Origin: Lacrimispora indolis DSM 755
GTDB lineage: Bacteria > Bacillota > Clostridia > Lachnospirales > Lachnospiraceae
Length of the DNA stretch: 64,000 bases
Assembly: GCF_000526995.1 (NCBI RefSeq)
Contig: NZ_AZUI01000001.1
Location: 5,188,001-5,252,000 of the forward strand
Direction of reading: 5' to 3'
The notes beneath the pieces are model-generated. The model saw nothing but the letters and a program-made list of their open reading frames with translations. It had not been told where the DNA came from and ran no database searches. How positions within the stretch are numbered: position 1 is the first letter of the stretch; every line of letters starts with the position of its first letter. The position numbers were made by a program, and so were the translations under genes. Below, in pieces: positions 35,168 to 43,050 of this stretch.

Positions 35168-36343
35168 ATGATATACGCAGGGATTGATGTTTCCAAGGAT
35201 AAGCATGATTGTTTTATCACCAACTCAGATGGGAAGATTCTCTTTAAATCCTTTACCATTCCCAACAACCGGGAAGGTTTTGAGGTCCTCTATCAGAAGA
35301 TCACTTCCACTACAGATGATTTAACCAATGTAAAAGTAGGCCTTGAAGCCACTGGACACTACAGTTATAACATCTTGGGCTTTCTTCTTGATAAAGGTCT
35401 GACCACCTTTGTTATCAATCCGTTACATACCAGTCTTTTCAGAAAAAGTCTAAGCCTTAGAAAGACGAAAACGGATAAAGTTGATTCCCATACGATTGCT
35501 ACAATGCTTATGTCTGATGTGAACTTAAAGTCCTACTCAGACATATCTTACCACAACGAGGAATTAAAGTCACTAACCCGTTACCGTTTTGATAAAGTCA
35601 GGGAGCGCGCCAAGCTTAAAACTTCTGTTTCCCGTCTGGTTACGATTCTTTTTCCTGAACTGGAAAAGCTGGTTCCCACTCTTCATATGCCTTCCATTTC
35701 CGCTTTACTAAGCGAATTCCCCGGTGCTTTTCAGATTGCTTCTGCTCATCTTACCAGACTGACCAATCTGCTTTACGAAACCTCTAAGGGTCGTTACGGC
35801 AGAGACAACGCCATCCTGTTCAGGGAAACAGCCAGAGCCTCTATCGGTTCGAATATGCCTGTAAAATCTCTGGAACTGAAACACACCCTAAAGCTGATAG
35901 GTGAATTAGATGCCGAAATTGATGAAATCGAACAGGAAATAAAACGTATCATGGATGAACTCCATTCCCCTATTCTTACGATTCCTGGAATCAGTTACCG
36001 GATGGGCGCCATGATTCTAGCTGAAATCGGTGATTTTTCCCGTTTTGACTCTCCTGATAAGATTCTTGCCTATGCTGGATTATCTCCCTCTACCTACCAA
36101 TCCGGACAGTTGGAATCTTCTCATTCACATATGGAAAAGCGTGGTTCCAGGTATCTGCGCTACGCACTTTTTAATGCTGCTAAATTTGTCTGTAAGTGGG
36201 ATCCGGTATTTGCCGCCTATCTTGCAAAAAAGAGGGCGGAGGGTAAGCATTATAACGTTGCTGTTTCTCATGCTGCGAAGAAGCTGGTCAGAGTCATTTA
36301 TCGGTTAGAAAAATCGGGACAGGCATACAACAAAGTCTCTTAA
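35168..36343 (+). CDS. IS110-family transposase
   Basis: A 391-residue recombinase. The N-terminal DEDD RuvC-like domain begins IYAGIDVSKDKHDCFI and continues with VGLEATGHYSYNI and KTKTDKVDSHTIA. The C-terminal Tnp2/transposase_20 domain carries LTIPGISYRMGAMILAEIGD and the serine-containing YAGLSPSTYQSGQ motif. The chosen ATG has an AATAGGAG site; an upstream start would add 29 unrelated residues. The reading frame is intact, so the element may be active. A small GAGCA/TGCTC hairpin at 36370-36389 may end its transcript. Confidence 0.93.
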   Translation: MIYAGIDVSKDKHDCFITNSDGKILFKSFTIPNNREGFEVLYQKITSTTDDLTNVKVGLEATGHYSYNILGFLLDKGLTTFVINPLHTSLFRKSLSLRKTKTDKVDSHTIATMLMSDVNLKSYSDISYHNEELKSLTRYRFDKVRERAKLKTSVSRLVTILFPELEKLVPTLHMPSISALLSEFPGAFQIASAHLTRLTNLLYETSKGRYGRDNAILFRETARASIGSNMPVKSLELKHTLKLIGELDAEIDEIEQEIKRIMDELHSPILTIPGISYRMGAMILAEIGDFSRFDSPDKILAYAGLSPSTYQSGQLESSHSHMEKRGSRYLRYALFNAAKFVCKWDPVFAAYLAKKRAEGKHYNVAVSHAAKKLVRVIYRLEKSGQAYNKVS

Positions 36344-36483
36344 CTTTTCTGTTTAATAATTTTCTTTTTGAGCACCTGTAAAGATGCTCTGTTTGTCATG
36401 CGGTTTTCAAGGTACTGATTTACTTGAAATGCATTTCTGCAATTCATTCATAAACTTTCTTTTTTAGACTTGACTTTTAATAG

Positions 36484-36519
36484 TTAGTCTTTACTTATAT
36501 GTTTATAGTATTTTATCAT
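36484..36519 (-). other. possible gene start cut off by the IS element
   Basis: On the minus strand an excellent ribosome site (GGAGGAGG) precedes an ATG that opens only 11 codons (MIKYYKHISKD) before a stop, at the right edge of the IS110 region. It may be the 5' remnant of a gene interrupted by the insertion. Chance is also possible. No other gene lies in 36344-36599. Confidence 0.25.
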
Positions 36520-36599
36520 TAAGCCTCCTCCGCTACAATGTGGACGAGACCAAACTCCCACTTTATCATTGTTCATTTGCACAGCCCGCAACACGGCTT

Positions 36600-37670
36600 T
36601 CATCGGCTGCTCATCTTGATGGTGGCGATGTAAAGCAGAATCAGCTCCTTTGCCCGCCTGGGGTTTTTGTTTAACAGCTCTTCGATTTTGGCCAGCCGGT
36701 AATTGAGGGTATTGCGGTGGATGTGGAGCTTTTCGCATATCTGAGAATAATTGTCATTATGTTCCACATAAGCTGATATGGTCTCCCTCAGCACCCCATC
36801 CACATCCTGCGCTTCCAGCAAATGAATGATTTCATCCAGTTCCCTGGTCATCTCGATGTTATTTAAGAGGCATTCCAATGCCACCTCATGGTAACACAGA
36901 ATCCGTTTCCTGATCTTCAGCGCACTGGCAATGTGAAACGTCTGCATCACGGAACTGGTAGCCCTGCTTGCAACGATGTTGGATTCCCCGATATAACAGT
37001 GCTCTAAGTCACCGCTGACCTCCATAATCTTTTCCAGCCTTGCCTTAAGCCGTTCTCCTGATTGAAAGAGGAGCAGCACCTCGTCCATGCCCTGACGGAC
37101 AATATATTCATCCGTACTCAGACGGTTCTTTATGATGTCGATGATGCTGTAACGGATGTGGCCGCTGGTTATGATCACCGCGGTCCTGGGAATCTTCAGA
37201 TTAATCCCTAAGTAGGCGGCCTGATCATAAAAAGCATCGTTATATTCTTCCTGTCCCAGGCCAATCCACTCGTAAAGAAAATCCTTCAGACGGTTTTCCT
37301 TGATCGCCGTCATATCACTTAACAGCCGGTTTTCTATCATCAAAACCGCAATTGAAAGGCAGATCTGGCCGATTGGCATCACTTCCTCCACCTCTCCGTT
37401 AATAGCAATCACGCCAAGAATACTGTTGTTATAGATGATCGGCAGACTGATACCCTTTTGCTCCGTGGAAGTTGTCTCATACACCACGTAAGACTCCTTC
37501 CGCTTTAAGGCCGTCAAAGACCCCTGATGAAGGGTTCCAAGCTTTCTTTTGTCGCCGCTTGCCAGGATCACCCCGTTTGTATCCATTATGTTGATGTTGC
37601 AGGGAATGATCTTCATGATCCCATCTGCAATTTTTTGCGCATTTTCTGTATTTAAGTAATTCTGGTACAT
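36600..37670 (-). CDS. CdaR-family sugar-diacid/glycerate regulator
   Basis: A 356-residue transcription regulator. An N-terminal sugar-diacid recognition domain (about 1-135; LNTENAQKIADGIMKIIPCN and the GVIAINGEVEEVMPIGQ region) precedes a linker domain and a C-terminal PucR-type helix-turn-helix (NYSQICEKLHIHRNTLNYRL, about residues 300-325). E. coli CdaR responds to glycerate, glucarate and galactarate. D-glycerate is the product expected from the glucosylglycerate enzymes encoded downstream, so glycerate sensing fits this locus. The chosen ATG has a GGGAG site; the stop is directly before the IS110 region. Confidence 0.85.
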   Translation of the reverse strand: MYQNYLNTENAQKIADGIMKIIPCNINIMDTNGVILASGDKRKLGTLHQGSLTALKRKESYVVYETTSTEQKGISLPIIYNNSILGVIAINGEVEEVMPIGQICLSIAVLMIENRLLSDMTAIKENRLKDFLYEWIGLGQEEYNDAFYDQAAYLGINLKIPRTAVIITSGHIRYSIIDIIKNRLSTDEYIVRQGMDEVLLLFQSGERLKARLEKIMEVSGDLEHCYIGESNIVASRATSSVMQTFHIASALKIRKRILCYHEVALECLLNNIEMTRELDEIIHLLEAQDVDGVLRETISAYVEHNDNYSQICEKLHIHRNTLNYRLAKIEELLNKNPRRAKELILLYIATIKMSSR

Positions 37671-37706
37671 ATGATCTCCCACTTTCCAGGACTTCAAAAG
37701 AATGAT

Positions 37707-37850
37707 TTATATTCTGTTTCCAGAAGCAGACCCGTATGTTCCAGGATCAACGGAAAACCGCTCTGCCGCAGTCAGAAATACTTCCGGATCAGGCTTTGCC
37801 CTGGTTATGGAAAGCCCGTCCACAATCACATCAAACAGATTTTCAATTCT
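37707..37850 (-). pseudogene. remnant of beta-phosphoglucomutase (YcjU-like)
   Basis: Directly after the ycjS-like stop codon, a frame of about 47 codons reads ENLFDVIVDG, then AKPDPEVFLTAAERF and SVDP before a stop. This is the conserved cap-to-core segment of beta-phosphoglucomutases (HAD family). No start, ribosome site, N-terminal DxD nucleophile motif or C-terminal half is present. In E. coli the ycjU phosphoglucomutase gene follows ycjT here, so this looks like the scar of a deletion that removed ycjT and most of ycjU. Confidence 0.8.
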
Positions 37851-38910
37851 ATATTAGATCAACGTTTCCAGCCCCATATACAACCGGTTTTCCGGTCTCT
37901 GCCGAACGATACAGACCGGCAATCAGTTTCTGAACATAGACGGCCTGATCCGGTGTCACCAGACTAACAGCCTCCTCCCGGCAGCATTCCACGAAATGCC
38001 TGACGCAGTCATAATGCCAGTCCCGCAGCTCATCAAAGGGGTATGTCCGGTTTTCCTGCCATCCGTCTTCTTCCCCGTACAGCTCCGCAGGAAATACACT
38101 GAGGCCCTTTTTATCACCATACAGACAGAGCGTTCGTTTCTCCTTTTCCCCAATATTAACTGCATAAGAGGTTCTGATATTTAAGGAACTGCCGTCGGCA
38201 AATTTAATGAAACCAAATAATCCGTCCTCCACACCGAACCGCTCTTTGTCCCAATTTCCCAGGAAGCCCGTCCCTCCCCTTTTGCCGATCCTGTCGGAAG
38301 CCGTGGCGCAGACATAGTCAATAAGCGGATAGTTCATGAGATAAACCGCCAGATCCAGAATATGCACTCCAATGTCAATCAACGGCCCGCCGCCCTGAAG
38401 CTCTTTATCAGTAAAATTCCCCCAGCCCGGGATCCCCCTCCGGCGCATCCAGGTTACGTCCCCGGCATAAATGGCACCCAGCTCCCCGTTTTCGATCTGT
38501 TTCTTCAGAAATGCAATCCGTTCGGCATAACGAAAGTGGAATCCAAAGGTCAGAACTTTTCCCCATCGCTTTGCCGTATCCCTCATCTGTTCAGCCTCCT
38601 TTACCGTTATTGCCGGCGGCTTTTCACAGAGAACATGACAGCCATGCTCCAAGGCAGTACAGGTCATATCACAGTGAAATTTATTGGGCACGCAGATGCT
38701 GACCGCATCCGGCTCTGCTTCCTTAAGCATGAGGAAAACATCGCTGTACCATCGGGGAATTCCAAAGTCCTTTGCCGTATCCTCGGCAGCTTTCCCATTG
38801 ATATCACAGACAGCATCAACCGCCACTCCGTCCATGTCCTGATAATATTTGATATGAGAAGTCCGGGCAACCTGCCCGGCTCCGATTATTGCCACCCTTA
38901 AATTGTTCAT
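37849..38910 (-). CDS. ycjS: Gfo/Idh/MocA-family dehydrogenase (YcjS-like)
   Basis: A 353-residue NAD-dependent oxidoreductase. The Rossmann motif AIIGAGQVARTSH (about residues 7-19), the catalytic-lysine motif CEKPPAI and the histidine-containing DIGVHILDLAVYL are present. E. coli YcjS oxidises D-glucosides at C3 to 3-keto-glucosides and works with YcjR and YcjQ. The same three genes lie here in order with minimal spacing, which supports that role. The stop codon directly abuts the phosphoglucomutase remnant. Confidence 0.85.
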   Translation of the reverse strand: MNNLRVAIIGAGQVARTSHIKYYQDMDGVAVDAVCDINGKAAEDTAKDFGIPRWYSDVFLMLKEAEPDAVSICVPNKFHCDMTCTALEHGCHVLCEKPPAITVKEAEQMRDTAKRWGKVLTFGFHFRYAERIAFLKKQIENGELGAIYAGDVTWMRRRGIPGWGNFTDKELQGGGPLIDIGVHILDLAVYLMNYPLIDYVCATASDRIGKRGGTGFLGNWDKERFGVEDGLFGFIKFADGSSLNIRTSYAVNIGEKEKRTLCLYGDKKGLSVFPAELYGEEDGWQENRTYPFDELRDWHYDCVRHFVECCREEAVSLVTPDQAVYVQKLIAGLYRSAETGKPVVYGAGNVDLI

Positions 38911-38925
38911 GAGTCCCTCCTGTTT

Positions 38926-39717
38926 CTATATGAACTGTTTCATATAAGCGATGGAATTCTCATAAGCCTTAAGCGGATCTTCGCCCCGTATTCTCCCCTC
39001 ATTGACAACCGCACCCTCATAACCCATTCGCTTTAATGTCTCCATGTGCCGTTTAAAATCAATGCTGCCGCTGCCCGGCTGATATCTGTGATTTTCGGCA
39101 ATATGAACATGGCCGATGTAATCTTTATATTTCTCCAGCGTTTCAGAGATATCGTCCTCCTCAATCGCCATATGATAAAAGTCTGCCGTAACTTTTACCA
39201 TTTTAAATTTTCCCTCATCAATGATGGAAACCGCGTCTTCTGTGGTATTGAGCATATGATCCTGATAACGGTTCAGCGGCTCCAGGCAGATGTTTATTCC
39301 ATATGTATCAGCCGTCTCGTCAAGCTGCCTCAAAGAATCCAGAATTGCTTTCCGGTCTCCTTCTTTGCTTCTTGGGGAAACCATTGGCGGAAGGCGGTAT
39401 GTAAACATTCCCCAGGCAGCCGGCACTACAACTCCGGTTCCTCCCACTTCCTTTAAATTGCGGATAATCACCTTTAAATCATCGATGCCGTTCAGTCTTC
39501 TCTCTTCAATAAAATCACCGATCCAGCCGCGGTAACCGCCGCATGCGCTGGATACCGGAAGTCCCGAGACATCAATGGCGCGTTTTATTTCCTCAGCCTG
39601 TTCCATGAGGACTTTTCCATCCACCTCAAAGCACTCAAATCCAATGGCCTTCATAAACTTGAATTTCTCTGTCAGATCCTTCGGAAAAAAATCCCGCTCC
39701 TGTGTTCCCAGCAACAT
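38926..39717 (-). CDS. ycjR: sugar isomerase/epimerase, TIM barrel (YcjR-like)
   Basis: A 263-residue xylose-isomerase-like TIM barrel with metal-ligand segments CLEPLNRYQDH (Glu), VTADFYHM (Asp), GHVHIAENHR (His) and a C-terminal VNEGRIRGED (Glu). E. coli YcjR epimerises 3-keto-gulosides and 3-keto-glucosides at C4. It overlaps the ycjQ stop by one base (TGATG), with GGAGGTGA as ribosome site, so the genes are coupled. The assignment follows from both family and trio context. Confidence 0.83.
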   Translation of the reverse strand: MLLGTQERDFFPKDLTEKFKFMKAIGFECFEVDGKVLMEQAEEIKRAIDVSGLPVSSACGGYRGWIGDFIEERRLNGIDDLKVIIRNLKEVGGTGVVVPAAWGMFTYRLPPMVSPRSKEGDRKAILDSLRQLDETADTYGINICLEPLNRYQDHMLNTTEDAVSIIDEGKFKMVKVTADFYHMAIEEDDISETLEKYKDYIGHVHIAENHRYQPGSGSIDFKRHMETLKRMGYEGAVVNEGRIRGEDPLKAYENSIAYMKQFI

Positions 39718-40781
39718 CACGCCTCACCTCCGAATACAACGCCCATTTTGATGCTCTTTTCCGGTTCCCGATCCATATAGGTACAAATGCCTTCCGCACA
39801 ATTCTCAAACTTCACAATGGGATCAATGATTTCAGAACAGTCCAGATAACTGCTCATGAGCATATCCCATACTACATCCTCGATCCGCTTCCGGTTCCAC
39901 CTGGGATAATCCGGGTTCGGTTCACTGCAGGCTCTGGAAAAAATGACTTTTCCATAATTATAATGAGCCTCCTGTCCCAGCCACAAACCGGCTGGAAATG
40001 GTTTTGCAAACGCTACATAGGCGATCGTTCCTCCATAAGCCAGGCCCTTCAGCGCAGACTGCAGCGCCTGCACGCTTCCGCTTGTCTCCAAAATCCCATC
40101 CGCTCCCAGCTTTCCGGTGGAGCGCTTAATTTCATAGCCTACGTCACATGCCATCGGGTCAAGGCAGACATCGGCTCCATAGCGCGCTGCAATTTCCCGT
40201 CTCTTTTCAATGGGATCAACAGCAATGACCACGGCCGCCCCCAGCTTTTTCGCCAGCTGAACCGCGATCTGGCCAATAGCTCCAAGGCCAATCACCACTA
40301 CATTATCACCGGGGCGGATATTGGCATCCCGGATCCCACCCAGGGCAAACTGTGCCGGATCGTAACAGACTGCGTTTTTTTCCGAGGCATCCCTTCTCAT
40401 TTTTCTCAGCTTATAATTATTTACTCCATTGACAATCTCGGTCTCCCGGATCGGACCATAGGAACATACCCGGTCTCCTGCTGCATAATCCGTCACATCT
40501 GCTCCGGTCTCAATGATGGTTCCCACAAACATGTTGCCAATGGGAAGATCTCCGAATTCGATGCCCCGCGGTTCCTCCTTCTCCCGCTGGGTAAAAATAT
40601 TCCAGTCACTGTCAAACTTTCCGTCGATAAAAGGGGTGGTTCCTCTGAAATCGGCCAGCTCCGTCCCGTGCTTCGGAGCTGCAAATTCAACCTTGACTCT
40701 CACCTCATTGCTTTCAATGGGCCGATCCTCATAGTCCTTTAATTCGGCCACTCTGGGTGCTGTTGCAACTAACTTTTTCAT
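39717..40781 (-). CDS. ycjQ: zinc-dependent alcohol dehydrogenase family protein (YcjQ-like)
   Basis: A 354-residue medium-chain dehydrogenase. The Rossmann motif VVIGLGAIGQIAVQLAKKLG is clear, with the N-terminal catalytic-domain segments PKHGTEL and GNMFVGTIIETG. The usual four-cysteine structural zinc lobe is not evident. E. coli YcjQ is an NAD-dependent D-guloside dehydrogenase completing the guloside-glucoside interconversion with YcjR and YcjS. The start MKKLVATAPR has CCGGAGGAA upstream; the longer frame overlaps the repressor gene. Confidence 0.83.
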   Translation of the reverse strand: MKKLVATAPRVAELKDYEDRPIESNEVRVKVEFAAPKHGTELADFRGTTPFIDGKFDSDWNIFTQREKEEPRGIEFGDLPIGNMFVGTIIETGADVTDYAAGDRVCSYGPIRETEIVNGVNNYKLRKMRRDASEKNAVCYDPAQFALGGIRDANIRPGDNVVVIGLGAIGQIAVQLAKKLGAAVVIAVDPIEKRREIAARYGADVCLDPMACDVGYEIKRSTGKLGADGILETSGSVQALQSALKGLAYGGTIAYVAFAKPFPAGLWLGQEAHYNYGKVIFSRACSEPNPDYPRWNRKRIEDVVWDMLMSSYLDCSEIIDPIVKFENCAEGICTYMDREPEKSIKMGVVFGGEA

Positions 40782-40818
40782 GATTTCCTCCGGCTGATTT
40801 ATTATCCCTGCATTTGCC

Positions 40819-41829
40819 TCATCGGGTGGACTCCCGTTCAATAATCGTGGATGGCAGAAACATCTGTGTCTTTTTTAGTTCTTCATTGTTCTGATCTTTT
40901 TGGAGAAGCAGCTGAAGCAGGCTGATGCATTCTTTTGCCAGCCTTTCAAAGTCCTGGCCTAAAGATGACAGGGCCGGGTAAGCCTCCTCGTTGATGGACA
41001 AGTTATCGGCTGACAGCACCCCCAAATCCTCAGGTATCTTTTTTCCGCTTTCGAATGCCGCCCTATAAATTCCCAGGAAGCGGTTGTCACCGTTTGTGAA
41101 GATACAGTCCGTCTTCCCGTCAGCTAACAGCTCCTTTGTCTTTTCATAAGCGCTTCTGGCATCTTTCACACCGTAGATCACTTGTCCATCCGGTACTGCC
41201 TTTAAAAAGCCGTTTACACGCAGCTCTGTGGAATAGAAGTTCTCGTCATTGGTCAGATAGCAGATGTTCTGAAAGCCCTTTTCCCTCAAATATTTGCCGC
41301 CAGACAGTCCCACATCAAAATTATCCAGACTGACAGCTGGAATATCCTTCTCCTTGGGCTGTCCCAGCACCACATAGGGAGTAGCTGTACGCTTTAAATA
41401 TTCGATCCGCTGATCCTTTATCATGTATTCCAAAAGAATGGCTCCATCAGCAATCCCGCTGGATAGAAGGTAAAATCCATCTGTCTCGTCCTCCCGGAAT
41501 CCATAGCAATCTGACGGCGATACAATTACCTTCAGACCAATCTTACTGGAGTAGCGAAAGATATGTTTCAGCATCTCGCTTCTCCACAGATTCATATATG
41601 CATCATTGTGCTTATCCAGAAACACGATAATGATGTTGGTTCTGTTCTGCTTTAAGCCCTTTGCCAAAAGGTTCACCTGAAACCCGCACTGCTCCATGGA
41701 ACGTCTGACTGCCTCTCTCGTTTTGGGGCTTACCTGTTCCGGGTGATTGAGCACTCTCGATACCGTCTTTAGGGACACACCGCAGTGCTCGGCTATCTGT
41801 ATCATATTTGCTTTCTGAATAACCTCCAC
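40819..41829 (-). CDS. ycjW: LacI-family regulator of the ycj-like cluster
   Basis: A 336-residue LacI/GalR regulator. A helix-turn-helix (IQIAEHCGVSLKTVSRVLNH) and hinge lead into a sugar-sensing domain. It occupies the position of E. coli ycjW at the head of the cluster, 37 bp before ycjQ, and probably shares its transcript. The listed start is a GTG next to GGAAGGAAG; an ATG eight codons later (41805) is the alternative. A strong promoter precedes it. No clear palindromic operator was found beside that promoter. Confidence 0.85.
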   Translation of the reverse strand: MEVIQKANMIQIAEHCGVSLKTVSRVLNHPEQVSPKTREAVRRSMEQCGFQVNLLAKGLKQNRTNIIIVFLDKHNDAYMNLWRSEMLKHIFRYSSKIGLKVIVSPSDCYGFREDETDGFYLLSSGIADGAILLEYMIKDQRIEYLKRTATPYVVLGQPKEKDIPAVSLDNFDVGLSGGKYLREKGFQNICYLTNDENFYSTELRVNGFLKAVPDGQVIYGVKDARSAYEKTKELLADGKTDCIFTNGDNRFLGIYRAAFESGKKIPEDLGVLSADNLSINEEAYPALSSLGQDFERLAKECISLLQLLLQKDQNNEELKKTQMFLPSTIIERESTR

Positions 41830-41862
41830 CTTCCTTCCGTTCTCCTTTTGTCCTACGTTGTC

Positions 41863-41891
41863 ATTTTAGACCAGCAGTATTTCTTTGTCAA
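41863..41891 (-). promoter_or_regulatory. promoter of the ycj-like cluster
   Basis: On the minus strand TTGACA (41886-41891) and TAAAAT (41863-41868) are separated by exactly 17 bases, about 25 bases before the GGAAGGAAG of the LacI-type gene. Confidence 0.75.
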
Positions 41892-42118
41892 TTCATACGG
41901 ACTATGTTTATGCATTTATTGGAAATATCCCTGGGTAATTGTTCTTTTACACAATGACTCATGCAACAAGTGCATACTGAATGATTTGATTATTTATTTT
42001 TATGAGATTATCCTTGGAAGTGTTTTATTGATTCTGACTGTTTATCAGATTTTCAGACTTAGATGCAAGATGATGAGAACCGATTCTTTTCGCCTTTTGA
42101 CCAAAAGGCAATCAATGC

Positions 42119-42154
42119 AAAAAACAAGACTTCCCTTATTATAGGAAAGCCTTG
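42119..42154 (-). terminator. terminator of yceD-rpmF
   Basis: On the minus strand a CAAGGCTTTCC/GGGAAGTCTTG hairpin with two G-T pairs is followed by six T residues, about 40 bp after the rpmF stop codon. Confidence 0.85.
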
Positions 42155-42193
42155 ATTTTATCAGCCTTTACAGCTTATTCTTTTTCAAATAGA

Positions 42194-42373
42194 TTACTCA
42201 ACAGAAATGATTTCTTTCTTGTTGTAAGAACCGCAAGCCTTGCATACTCTGTGAGGCATCATAAGTGCACCGCACTTACTGCACTTCACTAAGTTTGGAG
42301 CGCTCATTTTCCAGTTTGCTCTGCGTTTGTCTCTTCTTCCTTTAGAAGATTTGTTCTTTGGACAAATAGACAT
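42194..42373 (-). CDS. rpmF: 50S ribosomal protein L32
   Basis: A 59-residue ribosomal protein. The sequence begins MSICPKNKSSKGRRDKRRAN, has the conserved WKMSAPNLVKC, and carries two CxxC zinc motifs (CSKCG and CKACG). It ends NKKEIISVE. The gene follows the yceD-like gene by two bases, the standard arrangement, and ends before a strong terminator. The ribosome site lies at the end of the upstream gene. Confidence 0.97.
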   Translation of the reverse strand: MSICPKNKSSKGRRDKRRANWKMSAPNLVKCSKCGALMMPHRVCKACGSYNKKEIISVE

Positions 42374-42375
42374 GG

Positions 42376-42903
42376 TTACACCTCCTTAAACTGTTTAAAA
42401 ATATCCTGGATGACTGCCATTCTAGGGTCTGTAGGCCTAATATCGCAGTCACAAGTCTCATGATTGAGATTTGTTCCACATCTATTACAAATCCCCTTAC
42501 AGTCTTCACTGCAGAGAACCTTCATAGGCAGGTTCAGTATGAGTTCATCACAAACCAACTGGTCTACATCCAGATTATAACCGTTAACATATGGTTGTTC
42601 TTCAAAATCTTCTACTATCCCCGTATCCGTTTCACTTAAATCAAGAGCACGGATCACATCAAAATCTAAGTCAACACGCACCGGCTCTAAGCAGCGGTCG
42701 CATGGAATAAGCAAAGCGAGTTTCGCCTTTCCTTCCACTTCCAGCCTCTTGTCCCCCAGATTCATAATCCGCAGCAGCACAGGTTCTGCATCCACCACTT
42801 CATAATCGCCATTGGGCCCATGATAGACCTTCATTTCAAGTTCGGGTGTATAAGTTTTCTCTTTCCCTTCCAGGGTAAACAACTCAGTTAAATTAATAAG
42901 CAT
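42376..42903 (-). CDS. yceD: YceD family (DUF177) protein
   Basis: A 175-residue protein of the DUF177 family, linked to 23S rRNA accumulation in other bacteria. The C-terminal half contains the family's cysteine pairs LCSEDCKGICNRCGTNLN, which may bind zinc. It is co-transcribed with rpmF in most bacteria, as here (two-base gap). A near-consensus promoter lies just upstream. Confidence 0.9.
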   Translation of the reverse strand: MLINLTELFTLEGKEKTYTPELEMKVYHGPNGDYEVVDAEPVLLRIMNLGDKRLEVEGKAKLALLIPCDRCLEPVRVDLDFDVIRALDLSETDTGIVEDFEEQPYVNGYNLDVDQLVCDELILNLPMKVLCSEDCKGICNRCGTNLNHETCDCDIRPTDPRMAVIQDIFKQFKEV

Positions 42904-42930
42904 ACTAGTCTCCTAATACGCACCTATGTT

Positions 42931-42959
42931 ATTATACATATGGGTGCAACATTTGTCAA
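42931..42959 (-). promoter_or_regulatory. yceD-rpmF promoter
   Basis: On the minus strand a perfect TTGACA (42954-42959) and perfect TATAAT (42931-42936) are 17 bases apart, close upstream of the yceD start, as expected for a highly expressed ribosomal-protein transcript. Confidence 0.88.
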
Positions 42960-43050
42960 CAAATATTTCCATATTTGAATACGAATGAATCAAGGGGATT
43001 TTCTTTCGACCTTTATCCCATATACAACATCATGTACCGTTTCACCCGAA

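Larger units (their letters stand above)
34925..36500 (+). mobile_element. IS110-family insertion sequence (ends approximate)
   Basis: A single plus-strand transposase gene is inserted between two minus-strand genes of one catabolic cluster. About 240 bp of AT-rich non-coding DNA lies before it and about 150-250 bp after. IS110 elements lack terminal inverted repeats and target duplications, so the ends cannot be fixed from one copy. The call rests on the transposase and on the break in the operon. Confidence 0.7.
41830..42193. other. 364-bp intergenic region
   Basis: Between rpmF and the ycjW-like gene the region holds the rpmF terminator (42119-42154) and the promoter of the ycj-like cluster (41863-41891). 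The rest is AT-rich. A plus-strand open frame here is hydrophobic but overlaps both signals and has no ribosome site, so it is not taken as a gene. Confidence 0.6.

Noticed and set aside
36520..36738. Minus-strand open frame overlapping the 3' end of the CdaR gene
   Set aside because: Composition is that of a shadow frame of the CdaR helix-turn-helix; only its last 12 codons, after a separate ribosome site, are noted.
41785..42144. Hydrophobic 119-codon plus-strand open frame
   Set aside because: Overlaps the ycjW promoter and the rpmF terminator, has no ribosome site and biased AT-rich composition expected of non-coding DNA.
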